From JBGCDD01 sp045105075 (GTDB lineage Bacteria; Pseudomonadota; Alphaproteobacteria; Rhodobacterales; Rhodobacteraceae): a stretch of DNA of 22,128 nucleotides. Shown here piece after piece: positions 1 to 8,047 of the stretch. The DNA is taken from contig JBGCDD010000076.1 of NCBI GenBank assembly GCA_045105075.1, positions 1-22,128 on the forward strand, given 5' to 3'. Numbering within the stretch: the first letter of the stretch is position 1; each line of letters opens with the position of its first letter. The notes beneath the pieces are model-generated. The model searched no databases and was not told the origin of the DNA. It saw nothing but the letters and a program-made list of their open reading frames with translations. A program made the translations under genes and the position numbers.

Positions 1-1
1 C

Positions 2-778
2 ATCGCCAAATCCTACAAACGCGGGATCAAACCCGACGGCACCGAAGGGTCGATTGAAGGAGGCGTGGTCGGCTTCTTCTCACTGGAAATGAGCGCCGAG
101 CAGCTCGCCGCACGGATCCTGTCCGAAGCCGCCGAAGTGCCCAGTGAACAGATCCGGCGCGGCGATATGACCGAGCCGGAGTTCCGCCGTTTTGTTGAGG
201 CCGCCAAAGCGCTTGAAGCCTGTCCGCTGTTCATCGATGACACCCCGGCCCTGCCCATCAGTCAACTTGCGGCCCGGGCGCGACGCCTCAAGCGCACCCA
301 TGGTCTCGACGTTTTGATCGTCGATTACCTACAACTGGTGCGGGGCACCGGGCGCAACGAAAATCGCGTGAACGAGATTTCCGAGATCACCATGGGTTTA
401 AAAGCCATCGCCAAAGAGCTGGACATCCCTGTGGTCGCGCTGTCGCAGTTGTCGCGTCAGGTCGAAAACCGCGAGGACAAACGCCCGCAGCTCAGTGATT
501 TGCGTGAATCAGGGTCCATTGAACAGGACGCAGATGTGGTGATGTTTGTGTTTCGCGAAGAATATTATGTCGAACGCGAAAAGCCCTCGGATGATCGTCT
601 GGAGGAAATGGCCGCCTGGCAGGATCGGATGGAGCACTTGCATGGCAAGGCCGAAGTCATCATCGGCAAGCAGCGCCACGGCCCGATCGGATCGGTTGAC
701 CTGTCCTTCGAGGGCCGCTTCACGCGCTTTGGCAACTTGGTCAAACCCTGGCAACAAGGCAATGACGGCACGTTTTAA
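2..778 (+). CDS. dnaB: Replicative DNA helicase DnaB, C-terminal part (5' end outside window)
   Basis: This is the C-terminal ATPase half of the hexameric replicative helicase, which unwinds DNA ahead of the polymerase at the replication fork. The reading frame is already open at base 2, so the start, the N-terminal primase-interaction domain and the Walker A loop lie upstream of the window. What remains shows the RecA-like core: GFFSLEMS (switch segment after Walker A), the Walker B strand LDVLIVDYLQLV, the sensor segment VALSQLSRQVENR, and DLRESGSIEQDADVVMF, all typical of DnaB. The C-terminus KQRHGPIGSVDLSF contains the usual arginine-finger region. The gene ends with TAA at 776-778. No intein or frameshift is visible in this part. 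The gene is followed by a long gap and then alr, an arrangement I associate with Rhodobacterales. Confidence 0.96.
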   Translation: MAKSYKRGIKPDGTEGSIEGGVVGFFSLEMSAEQLAARILSEAAEVPSEQIRRGDMTEPEFRRFVEAAKALEACPLFIDDTPALPISQLAARARRLKRTHGLDVLIVDYLQLVRGTGRNENRVNEISEITMGLKAIAKELDIPVVALSQLSRQVENREDKRPQLSDLRESGSIEQDADVVMFVFREEYYVEREKPSDDRLEEMAAWQDRMEHLHGKAEVIIGKQRHGPIGSVDLSFEGRFTRFGNLVKPWQQGNDGTF

Positions 779-1093
779 GCACTAAACACGCGCGCGCCGA
801 TGATATTTGTGCTGTCATACAGCCATTTTTCAAAGGATTTCCGCCGGTGGTCAAAGACGATTTTGACGATTGCTGAAGCATCCCAATCCTTGGTCGATGA
901 AACCGCGTGTGTGTGATAGGCGGGTCTGGTCGGGCAAAAAGCGCAGACACCAATCACCCACAAACCGGGTTTGGAAATCGTCGACCTGCGACCGTCTGGT
1001 TGCTCTGTGCACTATGCCCTCGGGATAGACCGTTCGGTAGGCGAATTGATGTGTTAACGAACTGCGCAATTCTGCACACGGCCCAGACCTCAA
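775..1093 (-). pseudogene. Possible frameshifted gene remnant in the dnaB-alr gap
   Basis: The 378 bases between dnaB (stop 778) and alr hold no intact gene on either strand. On the minus strand two overlapping frames look protein-like. One runs from about 1093 and contains VDDFQTRFVGDWCLRF. The other ends at a TAA at 775-777 and contains DWDASAIVKIVFDHRRKSF and then EKWLYDSTNIIGARVF. They are offset by one base and would join near a CA/GT dinucleotide tract at about 906-914, a slippage-prone place. I do not recognise the family. The stop would overlap the end of dnaB, giving a convergent pair. It may be the tail of a decayed gene or chance open frame. No obvious tRNA or terminator was found here. 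Confidence 0.25.
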
Positions 1094-1156
1094 CCCCTTG
1101 GAAAATCATATCTTTCAATCAAAAAGACCTGATCCAGACTATTTTTCCCCCTTGAC

Positions 1157-2221
1157 GTGCCGCAAGCCCATGTCATGAACACAAACATGGCTACGGGACA
1201 CTTAAAACTTGATCTGGATGCGCTGGTTTCAAATTGGCGCACCTTGGACGCGCGCACCAATTGCGAAACCGCAGCGGTTGTCAAAGCCGACGGCTATGGG
1301 CTGGGCGCCGGTCGGGTCGCGTCGGCGTTGGCCAAGGCAGGCGCTCGGCGCTTTTTCGTCGCGGTCGCCGAAGAAGGTGCCGCGCTGCGCCGTGAGCTTG
1401 GCCCCGGCCCCACAATTTCAGTGTTTGCCGGACACATGCCCGGCGACACACAGCTGATAAACGCGCACGACCTTGTGCCGATGCTGAATTCCATTGATCA
1501 AATGTTGCGCCATGTGGAAACCCTGCCCGGGCGCGCCTTTGGCCTGCAGTTAAACACCGGCATGAACCGTCTTGGCCTTCAGCCCGAGGAATGGAGTGCC
1601 CTGCGCGACATCGCTATGCGCAAAATGCCCTCGTTGATCATGTCGCATTTGGCCTGCGCGGACACGCCCGATCATCCGATGAATGTCGCTCAATTGCAAA
1701 GCTTTCTAGAACTCACCGCCGGTTTGGACGTGCCGCGCTCGCTGTCGGCCACAGGTGGGATTTTGTTGGGGCGCGCCTATCATTTCAATCTCACCCGTCC
1801 CGGTATCGGGCTATATGGCGGCCTGCCTTTTCATGACGCGCGCCCGGTTGTTCACCTTGATTTGCCGGTGATTCAGACCCGCGATCTCGCCCCCGGTGAA
1901 ACGGTCGGCTACGCCAACGCCTGGAGCGCGCCGCATCCTGCGCGCATCGCCACGGTTTCGGCCGGGTATGCGGATGGCTTGATTCGCTCAATGGGCGGAG
2001 CCGCGCGCTTTTTCGCCGGAAACACCCCATGTCCGGTGGTTGGACGCGTATCGATGGATCTGATCACCGTCGACATCACCGCCCTGAAAAACATACCCGA
2101 CCACCTGACCGTGCTTGGCAAACAGCAAAGCGTTGATGAACTTGCCAACGCAGCTGGCACCATCGGTTACGAAATGCTGACTTCACTTGGGGCGCGATAC
2201 GCCCGCGCCGTTGCCGCATGA
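1157..2221 (+). CDS. alr: Alanine racemase
   Basis: This PLP-dependent enzyme interconverts L- and D-alanine in the cytoplasm and supplies D-alanine for peptidoglycan. The N-terminal TIM barrel carries the PLP lysine in AAVVKADGYGLG (Lys43 counted from the GTG). The catalytic tyrosine from the C-terminal beta domain lies in SAGYADGLIR (about Tyr271). LSATGGILLG and RPGIGLYGG are family motifs. The 354-residue length is normal. The start is uncertain: GTG at 1157, ATG at 1175 and ATG at 1187 are all in frame and none has a good Shine-Dalgarno sequence. Conserved sequence begins around HLKLDLDALVSNW, so the later ATG codons remain possible. The end overlaps mlaE by ATGA, so the two are probably translated from one message. 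Confidence 0.94.
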   Translation: MPQAHVMNTNMATGHLKLDLDALVSNWRTLDARTNCETAAVVKADGYGLGAGRVASALAKAGARRFFVAVAEEGAALRRELGPGPTISVFAGHMPGDTQLINAHDLVPMLNSIDQMLRHVETLPGRAFGLQLNTGMNRLGLQPEEWSALRDIAMRKMPSLIMSHLACADTPDHPMNVAQLQSFLELTAGLDVPRSLSATGGILLGRAYHFNLTRPGIGLYGGLPFHDARPVVHLDLPVIQTRDLAPGETVGYANAWSAPHPARIATVSAGYADGLIRSMGGAARFFAGNTPCPVVGRVSMDLITVDITALKNIPDHLTVLGKQQSVDELANAAGTIGYEMLTSLGARYARAVAA

Positions 2222-3000
2222 GCCTGCTGGCCCCTTTCGCGTTGATCGGTCAAATGACGCTGCTTTTGCTGGCGTCGATCGGTCGGGTCAGCATTTTTGC
2301 CGCCCGCAGCTTCAGCCACGTTCTGCGCCCACCGTTTTATCCGCGTGAGCTGTTGAATGCGCTGCTGAACGTGGGGTGGCTGTCTCTGCCTGTGGTGGGT
2401 TTGACCGCCATTTTCACGGGTGGCGCGTTGGCGTTGCAAATTTATTCAGGTGGTGCGCGTTTCAACGCCGAAGCGGTTGTTCCTCAAATTGTGGCGATTG
2501 GAATGGTGCGAGAATTGGGCCCTGTGCTGGTTGGGTTGATGATCGCGGCGCGTGTCACGTCTTCGATTGCGGCCGAAATCGCCACAATGAAAGTGACCGA
2601 ACAGATTGACGCCTTGGTAACGCTTTCGACAAACCCGATGAAGTACCTGGTGGTGCCGCGCGTGTTGGCGGCCTTGATCACAGTGCCGATTTTGGTCGGC
2701 GTCGGAGACATCATCGGCATTGCGGGTGGCTACTCTGTTGCGGTGCAAAATCTTGGATTCAACGCGGCAGCCTATTTGCAGAACACGGTCAACTTTCTGG
2801 AAACGCGCGATATTGTTTCAAGTCTGGTCAAAGGGGCCGCCTTTGGTGTCATCGCCGCGCTGATGGGGTGTTATTACGGGATGAAATCAGATCGTGGCGC
2901 ACAAGGCGTTGGTCGCGCGACCAAAAACAGTGTTGAAGCGGCCGCAATTTTGATTTTAGCGGCGAATTTTGTTCTGACCGGAGTGTTCTTTTCCCTATGA
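2218..3000 (+). CDS. mlaE: MlaE-family lipid ABC transporter permease
   Basis: This is the inner-membrane permease of an Mla/MCE-type ABC transporter, which moves phospholipids between inner and outer membranes. The 260-residue length is typical. The family core is clear: VRELGPVLVGLMIAARVTSS followed by IAAEIATMKVTEQIDAL, and near the C-terminus RGAQGVGRATKNSVEAA. Several hydrophobic helices flank an amphipathic N-terminal segment. The start ATG overlaps the alr stop by four bases (ATGA), and its own stop overlaps the mlaF start in the same way, so the three genes form one translationally coupled unit. No MlaD (MCE domain), MlaB or MlaC gene lies in the window, so the substrate-binding partners must be encoded elsewhere. 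The exact lipid and the direction of transport cannot be read from the sequence. Confidence 0.92.
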   Translation: MSLLAPFALIGQMTLLLLASIGRVSIFAARSFSHVLRPPFYPRELLNALLNVGWLSLPVVGLTAIFTGGALALQIYSGGARFNAEAVVPQIVAIGMVRELGPVLVGLMIAARVTSSIAAEIATMKVTEQIDALVTLSTNPMKYLVVPRVLAALITVPILVGVGDIIGIAGGYSVAVQNLGFNAAAYLQNTVNFLETRDIVSSLVKGAAFGVIAALMGCYYGMKSDRGAQGVGRATKNSVEAAAILILAANFVLTGVFFSL

Positions 3001-3743
3001 TCCGGATGCAGAACGTCAAAAAATCATTTGGTGATAACCATGTCCTGCGCGGTGTTACGCTTGAGATCGCGCGCGGAACATCAATGGTTATTATTGGCGG
3101 GTCCGGCACTGGCAAATCGGTTGCGTTAAAATCTGTTCTGGGTCTTGTTCAACCAGATGAAGGGCAGATTTTTGTTGATGGACAAGATGCGCGCAGTGCC
3201 GACCGCGATGCTTTTTTGGCCCGTTTCGGCATGTTGTTTCAAGGTGGCGCGCTGTTTGACTCGCTGCCGATCTGGCAGAACGTGGCCTTTCGTCATTTGC
3301 GCGGTCCATTGAAAAAACCAATGGACGAAGCCCGCGCGTTGGCTATCGAAAAGCTGCGCCGGGTCGGCTTGAAACCGGAAGTCGCCGATCAATTGCCAGC
3401 AGAACTGTCGGGTGGCATGCAAAAGCGCGTGGGGCTTGCCCGCGCGATTGCCGCAGACCCCGAGATCATCTTCTTTGACGAACCAACCACCGGGCTCGAT
3501 CCGATTATGTCGGGTGTTATCAACGATTTGATCCGGGAAATTGTCGTGGAAATGGGTGCGACAGCCATGACGATCACGCACGATATGTCGTCGGTGCGCG
3601 CGATCGCAGATACGGTTGCCATGTTGCATGACGGCGTGATTCAGTGGACGGGTCCCGTTGCGGACATGGACGCTTCCGGAGATCCTTACGTCGAACAGTT
3701 CATCTCTGGTCGCGCCACTGGGCCGATTGAAGCCGTTCGCTGA
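2997..3743 (+). CDS. mlaF: MlaF-family ABC transporter ATP-binding protein
   Basis: This is the cytoplasmic ATPase that powers the MlaE permease. The 248-residue protein has all the expected motifs: Walker A GGSGTGKS, a Q-loop region GMLFQGGALFDSL, ABC signature LSGGMQKRVGLARA, Walker B IIFFDEPTTGLDP, and the H-loop TAMTITHDMSS. The GGALFDSL segment after the Q-loop is characteristic of MlaF rather than of sugar or metal importers. The ATG start lies inside the mlaE stop (ATGA overlap), so MlaE and MlaF should be made in fixed ratio. The stop is TGA at 3741-3743, followed by a 292-base gap before the next gene. Confidence 0.93.
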   Translation: MIRMQNVKKSFGDNHVLRGVTLEIARGTSMVIIGGSGTGKSVALKSVLGLVQPDEGQIFVDGQDARSADRDAFLARFGMLFQGGALFDSLPIWQNVAFRHLRGPLKKPMDEARALAIEKLRRVGLKPEVADQLPAELSGGMQKRVGLARAIAADPEIIFFDEPTTGLDPIMSGVINDLIREIVVEMGATAMTITHDMSSVRAIADTVAMLHDGVIQWTGPVADMDASGDPYVEQFISGRATGPIEAVR

Positions 3744-4035
3744 AAAATACCGCACATCGAATCTCTTGGTTTTCATCTGATCAGAGTATGGGCCACACTT
3801 TCTTGACGGGAGATGAACGCGCCCCGGTTCGCCAAAAGTGTGATCGCATTGGTGCTGTTTCCTTTTGAAACTTTGAATCAAATCGCATGAATTTCCGTAA
3901 ATCACGCGGAATGACAGCGGCTTTTGCGCATCACTTGTCTTGCCAAACTCCATCGACAGCTTCCCAAACGGCGTCACGGTTCCCAGTTTATCGAACATGC
4001 GGCTTTGCACCGTGACAGCAAACAAGGGACCCTTC
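3744..4035 (+). other. Intergenic region between mlaF and the PqiA-like gene
   Basis: This 292-base stretch is more AT-rich than its neighbours and contains no gene I can support. It probably carries the promoter of the downstream PqiA-like gene. The best -35 candidate is TTGAAA at 3865-3870, but its partner at 3888-3893 (TGAATT) is weak, so I do not call a promoter. A short inverted repeat TTCCG/CGGAA lies near 3893-3912. A long open frame on the minus strand crosses this region, but it continues antisense through most of mlaF and looks like a coding shadow. Confidence 0.4.
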
Positions 4036-4467
4036 ATGATTTTACGACTCGTAAATCTATCGCTGTTAATTTTGTTCCCAATCGCTTGGTTTTCGCCCTT
4101 GTTGCGCGCTGGGATAAATCTTCCTTTGTTTGGAGTAAAAGACATATCCGTGATCTCAGGAATGCAGTCTCTTTGGGGCAGCGACGTTGTTCTGGCGTTG
4201 CTCGTCACGTTTCTGGCAATCTTTGCACCCTACCTCAAAACAATCGGATTGGCTCTGATCCACTTCGGCCTGATGCGCCGAAAGGTTTTACCAATACTGG
4301 AATTTCTGGGAAAACTCGCAATGGGCGATATCTTCCTGATTGCTCTGTACATCGTCGTGGTCAAAGGAGTCGGCCTTGCAACAGTCGAAACGGCGTGGGG
4401 GCTATATCTGTTTACCGCCTGCATTCTGACTTCGATTGGCGTTAGCTATTTGACGCAGAAACGCTAA
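4036..4467 (+). CDS. PqiA-like (paraquat-inducible protein A domain) membrane protein
   Basis: This is a small integral membrane protein of 143 residues, resembling a single PqiA domain. It has four hydrophobic helices, at roughly residues 2-22, 50-75, 95-115 and 120-140. The stretch IFAPYLKTIGL after helix 2, the GKLAMGDIFLIALYIVVVK segment, and GLATVETAWGLYLF before the last helix match the PqiA layout. The classical cysteine pairs of longer PqiA proteins are absent. I chose the ATG at 4036 because AAGGGA lies 6 bases upstream; an in-frame TTG at 3940 would add a polar, non-conserved tail. PqiA proteins work with MCE proteins in lipid transport, so the position after mlaEF is suggestive. 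That link is inference. The gap to radA is 17 bases. Confidence 0.72.
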   Translation: MILRLVNLSLLILFPIAWFSPLLRAGINLPLFGVKDISVISGMQSLWGSDVVLALLVTFLAIFAPYLKTIGLALIHFGLMRRKVLPILEFLGKLAMGDIFLIALYIVVVKGVGLATVETAWGLYLFTACILTSIGVSYLTQKR

Positions 4468-4484
4468 GCCGTCACAACGCGGTT

Positions 4485-5849
4485 ATGGCAAAGTCGAAAA
4501 CTTACACATGCAGCGCTTGTGCGGCCTCTTTTTCCAAGTGGTCCGGACGCTGCGAAAGCTGTGGCGAATGGAACAAGATCGTTGAAGAAAGTCCGCTAAG
4601 CGCCGGTCCTGCTTCAAAATCCCTGGGTGCGCGCAAGGGCAGCACAATCGCGCTGACGTCGCTTTCCACCAAAGAAACGCCGCCGCCGCGGACGTTGTCG
4701 GGCATGGACGAGCTTGACCGCGTGTTGGGCGGAGGGCTGGTGGCCGCATCGGCGCTTTTGGTTGGCGGAGATCCCGGCATCGGCAAATCGACCTTATTGC
4801 TGCAAGCCGCTGCGAGTTTTGCGTCCAAGGGATTGAAAGTACTGTATGTTTCCGGCGAAGAAGCCAGCGCACAGGTGCGCATGCGCGCACAGCGACTTGG
4901 ATTGACCGATGCGCCGGTTCAATTGGCCGCAGAAACCAACCTGCGTGACATCTTGACCACGCTCGAGGCCGAGCGTCCGGCGTTGGCCATTATCGACTCG
5001 ATCCAGACCATGTGGGCCGACAATGTCGACAGCGCGCCCGGTTCGGTCAGTCAGGTGCGGGCCGCCGCGCACGAATTGACCAGTTTTGCCAAACGCCGCG
5101 GTGTCTCGGTGATCTTGGTCGGCCATGTCACCAAGGAAGGGCAAATCGCGGGTCCTCGGGTCGTTGAACATATGGTCGACACGGTCCTCTATTTTGAGGG
5201 CGAGCGTGGGCATCAGTTCCGCATTCTGCGTGCGGTCAAAAACCGATTCGGCCCTGCCGACGAAATTGGCGTCTTTGAAATGACCGGCGCTGGACTTGCC
5301 GAAGTCACCAACCCCTCGGCCTTGTTCCTGTCCGAGCGCGGTACACCCAGCCCAGGTTCGGCCGTGTTTGCGGGCATCGAAGGCACGCGTCCTGTTCTTG
5401 TTGAATTACAAGCCCTTGTGGCCCCTTCTCCGCATTCTCAACCGCGCCGCACGGTTGTCGGGTGGGATGGTGGGCGGTTGGCAATGATCCTCGCGGTGCT
5501 CGAAGCACGCTGCGGAATCCCTTTTGCCGGGCTTGACGTGTATCTCAATGTGGCTGGTGGCATGAAGATCAACGAACCCGCCGCAGATCTGGCCGTCGCC
5601 GCCGCGTTGTTGAGCGCGCGAGAGGACGCAGCACTGCCCGCTGACACTGTTGTTTTTGGTGAAATCAGCTTGTCGGGCGCCCTGCGCCCCGCGCCACAAA
5701 CAGAAAACCGGCTAAAAGAAGCTCAAAAGCTTGGATTCACCGCCGCAATCACCCCCGCAGGTGGTAAATCCAGCACAGGTGGGGGAATGAACCTGACCCG
5801 AGCCTCTGATTTGACAGGATTTGTTGGCGAAGTGTTCGGCGCCGGTTAA
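4485..5849 (+). CDS. radA: DNA repair protein RadA
   Basis: RadA is a RecA-related ATPase that drives branch migration during recombinational repair. The 454-residue protein is complete. It has an N-terminal C4 zinc finger (Cys9, Cys12, Cys23, Cys26), a Walker A loop GGDPGIGKST at residues 94-103, a Walker B region PALAIIDSIQT, and the RadA signature KNRFG at residues 252-256. The C-terminal Lon-protease-like domain, from about residue 280, contains LDVYLNVAGGMKINEPAADL and FGEISLSGALR, and is not expected to be proteolytic in this family. No clear Shine-Dalgarno sequence precedes the ATG. The gene lies between the PqiA-like gene and cvpA on the same strand; the spacing allows co-transcription. 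Confidence 0.97.
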   Translation: MAKSKTYTCSACAASFSKWSGRCESCGEWNKIVEESPLSAGPASKSLGARKGSTIALTSLSTKETPPPRTLSGMDELDRVLGGGLVAASALLVGGDPGIGKSTLLLQAAASFASKGLKVLYVSGEEASAQVRMRAQRLGLTDAPVQLAAETNLRDILTTLEAERPALAIIDSIQTMWADNVDSAPGSVSQVRAAAHELTSFAKRRGVSVILVGHVTKEGQIAGPRVVEHMVDTVLYFEGERGHQFRILRAVKNRFGPADEIGVFEMTGAGLAEVTNPSALFLSERGTPSPGSAVFAGIEGTRPVLVELQALVAPSPHSQPRRTVVGWDGGRLAMILAVLEARCGIPFAGLDVYLNVAGGMKINEPAADLAVAAALLSAREDAALPADTVVFGEISLSGALRPAPQTENRLKEAQKLGFTAAITPAGGKSSTGGGMNLTRASDLTGFVGEVFGAG

Positions 5850-5894
5850 GGTTGCGCGCAAAAGACGGGCCGTAAAAAACAAAAGGGCAGTGCC

Positions 5895-6449
5895 ATGGAA
5901 GGTTTCACAATTATTGACGGTGTGGTGGCTATTGTCATCGTGCTGTCGGCGCTGTTGGCGTATTCGCGCGGCTTGGTGCGCGAAACCATGGCCATCGCAG
6001 GATGGATCGCGGCCGCTGTGCTGGCTTTTCTGTTCGCACCACAAGTCGAACCGTTGATAAAAGAGGCGCCGATGGTGGGCGATTTGATCGGCGACAGCTG
6101 CGAGATCAGCATCATCGTGGCTTTTGCCGCCGTGTTTACCATCGCGTTGATCGTTGTGTCAGTGTTCACACCCCTGTTTTCATCGCTCGTGCAACGTTCA
6201 GCGGTGGGCGGAATAGATCAGGGCCTTGGCTTTCTGTTCGGCGTCGCACGCGGTATCCTATTGGTGACAATTGCTTTTTTCGTCTACCAAACTGTCGTAA
6301 CCGAGCAAACCTTAACCATGGTTGACGACAGCCGCTCGGCGAAAGTGTTTGCCCAATTCACCGACCAGATCGAAGAACGCAACCCGGAGGAAGCGCTGGG
6401 TTGGATCACCGCGCAGTACGAACAGCTGGTCAGCGCCTGCGCGCCATGA
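5895..6449 (+). CDS. cvpA: CvpA family membrane protein
   Basis: This is a 184-residue inner-membrane protein of the CvpA (colicin V production) family. The N-terminal FTIIDGVVAIVIVLSALLAY, then SRGLVRETMAIAGW, and the later GGIDQGLGFLFGVARGIL are hallmarks of the family. Four hydrophobic helices can be seen at about residues 6-26, 30-48, 70-95 and 108-132, followed by a soluble acidic tail. AAAGGG lies about 8 bases before the ATG and supports the start. The gene sits directly upstream of purF, a neighbourhood shared by many proteobacteria, although its biochemical role is not defined by sequence. The gap to radA is 45 bases, so it may be read from the radA transcript. Confidence 0.88.
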   Translation: MEGFTIIDGVVAIVIVLSALLAYSRGLVRETMAIAGWIAAAVLAFLFAPQVEPLIKEAPMVGDLIGDSCEISIIVAFAAVFTIALIVVSVFTPLFSSLVQRSAVGGIDQGLGFLFGVARGILLVTIAFFVYQTVVTEQTLTMVDDSRSAKVFAQFTDQIEERNPEEALGWITAQYEQLVSACAP

Positions 6450-6563
6450 TGAGCGCACAAAAGTTCAATCAACAGGTCAGGTTTGGTGATCTTTTCGTGA
6501 CACCTGCGGCAATACCCCTTAAGCACTGAGGAAGTTGCCGCGAGCCGGATTCGGAGCTGCCTT

Positions 6564-8033
6564 TTGTCCGACGCATATATGCCACCTGCCCACCCTTTCG
6601 ATGATGATAAATTGCGTGAAGAATGCGGGATTTTTGGTGTCGTTGGCGTTGCCGATGCCTCCAACTTTGTCGCCCTTGGGCTGCACGCCCTGCAACACCG
6701 CGGTCAGGAAGCCGGTGGCATCGTAAGCCACGATCCTGAACAGGGCTTTAACAACGCTCGCCGCTTTGGCTATGTGCGCGACAATTTTACCAGCCAGAAA
6801 GTGATGGAGACGTTGCCCGGACCGCTTGCCATTGGCCATGTCCGGTATTCGACTGCTGGAACCAAAGGACAAACTGCGATCCGCGATGTGCAGCCGTTTT
6901 TTGGCGAGTTTTCAATGGGCGGCGCGGCCATCGCTCACAATGGCAACATCACAAACGCCAATTCTCTGCGCCGCGAGCTGATTGAACGCGGGTCGATTTT
7001 TCAGTCATCTTCTGACAGCGAATGCATCATTCATCTGATGGCGCGCTCGATGGGGCGCAGTATTCCGGACCGGATGGAAGAAGCCCTGCGCAAGGTTGAG
7101 GGCGCGTTTTCCGTGGTGGCGATGACCCGCACCAAGCTGATTGGCGTACGTGATCCGCTGGGCGTGCGCCCATTGGTGCTGGGAAAAATCGGCGATGGGT
7201 GGGCGCTCAGTTCCGAAACCTGCGCGCTGGATATCATCGGCGCCGAATTTGTCCGGGAAATCGAACCTGGCGAGATGGTCGTGATCAATGGCAATGGCGT
7301 GCAAAGCCATTTCCCGTTTCGTCCGGCCAAGCCGCGGTTCTGTATCTTTGAACACGTGTATTTTTCCCGACCCGACAGCATTTTGGGCGGCAGATCGGTC
7401 TATGAAACCCGCGAGAATATTGGCCGCGAATTGGCCAAAGAGAGCCCGGTCGACGCAGATTTGGTGTGCCCTGTTCCAGATTCGGGCACCCCGGCCGCAA
7501 TTGGGTTTTCGCTGGAATCGGGCATCCCCTACGCGATGGGCATCATCCGCAATCAATACATGGGTCGCACGTTCATCGAGCCAACCGAGCAGATCCGCAA
7601 CATGGGTGTGCGTTTGAAATTGAACGTCAATCGCGCGTTGATCCGGGGCAAGCGGGTCAGTCTGGTCGACGATTCGGTTGTGCGTGGCACCACCAGCCGC
7701 AAGATCAAAGAGATGATTCTGGATGCCGGTGCGGCCGAGGTCCACTTTCGGATCGCGTCTCCTCCCACGGCCTGGCCGTGTTTTTATGGGGTCGACACGC
7801 CTCAGCGCGAAAAACTGCTGGCCGCGACGATGTCCGAGGACGAGATGCGCGACCATCTGGCGGTGGATTCGCTAAAATTCATCTCGCTGGACGGGCTTTA
7901 CCGTGCGGTCGGGGAATCCAGCGGGCGAAATGCCAAACAACCGCAATACTGTGATGCTTGTTTCAGCGGCGAATACCCGGTTGAGCCTGCGGATCAGATC
8001 GAAAGCGGGTTCGAGATGAAAGCCGCCGAATAG
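6564..8033 (+). CDS. purF: Amidophosphoribosyltransferase (PurF)
   Basis: This enzyme makes 5-phosphoribosylamine from PRPP and glutamine, the committed step of purine synthesis. I chose the TTG start at 6564 because GGAG at 6553-6556 lies 7 bases upstream; the ATG at 6579 has no such site. The first 20 residues would be a propeptide cleaved to expose Cys21 (EECGIFGVVG) as the Ntn-type glutaminase nucleophile. The C-terminal half has the PRPP motif LVDDSVVRGTTS. Four cysteines, at about 260 (RFCIFEHVYFSRPDS), 406 (WPCFYG), 463 and 466 (CDAC), match the iron-sulfur ligands of the Bacillus-type enzyme, so an oxygen-sensitive 4Fe-4S cluster is likely. The protein is 489 residues long and complete. 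It ends one base before a converging gene. Confidence 0.97.
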   Translation: MSDAYMPPAHPFDDDKLREECGIFGVVGVADASNFVALGLHALQHRGQEAGGIVSHDPEQGFNNARRFGYVRDNFTSQKVMETLPGPLAIGHVRYSTAGTKGQTAIRDVQPFFGEFSMGGAAIAHNGNITNANSLRRELIERGSIFQSSSDSECIIHLMARSMGRSIPDRMEEALRKVEGAFSVVAMTRTKLIGVRDPLGVRPLVLGKIGDGWALSSETCALDIIGAEFVREIEPGEMVVINGNGVQSHFPFRPAKPRFCIFEHVYFSRPDSILGGRSVYETRENIGRELAKESPVDADLVCPVPDSGTPAAIGFSLESGIPYAMGIIRNQYMGRTFIEPTEQIRNMGVRLKLNVNRALIRGKRVSLVDDSVVRGTTSRKIKEMILDAGAAEVHFRIASPPTAWPCFYGVDTPQREKLLAATMSEDEMRDHLAVDSLKFISLDGLYRAVGESSGRNAKQPQYCDACFSGEYPVEPADQIESGFEMKAAE

Positions 8034-8047
8034 CCTAGCGCGGCGGC
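8022..8047. terminator. GC-rich hairpin between converging genes, possible bidirectional terminator
   Basis: A perfect 7-base inverted repeat, GCCGCCG at 8022-8028 and CGGCGGC at 8041-8047, encloses a 12-base loop. The loop contains the purF stop (8031-8033) and the stop of the opposing gene (8035-8037). Only a short T-rich stretch follows on the plus strand (8052-8056), and TTTC follows on the minus strand. It is therefore a weak classical terminator but is well placed to end or stabilise both messages. Confidence 0.45.

Noticed and set aside
3126..4208. A 360-codon open frame on the minus strand across mlaF and the next gap
   Set aside because: It is antisense to most of mlaF and part of the PqiA-like gene, has no recognisable motif or ribosome site, and reads as a composition shadow.
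7005..7856. A 283-codon open frame antisense to purF
   Set aside because: purF is certain from its motifs; the antisense frame has shadow-like composition and no known domain.
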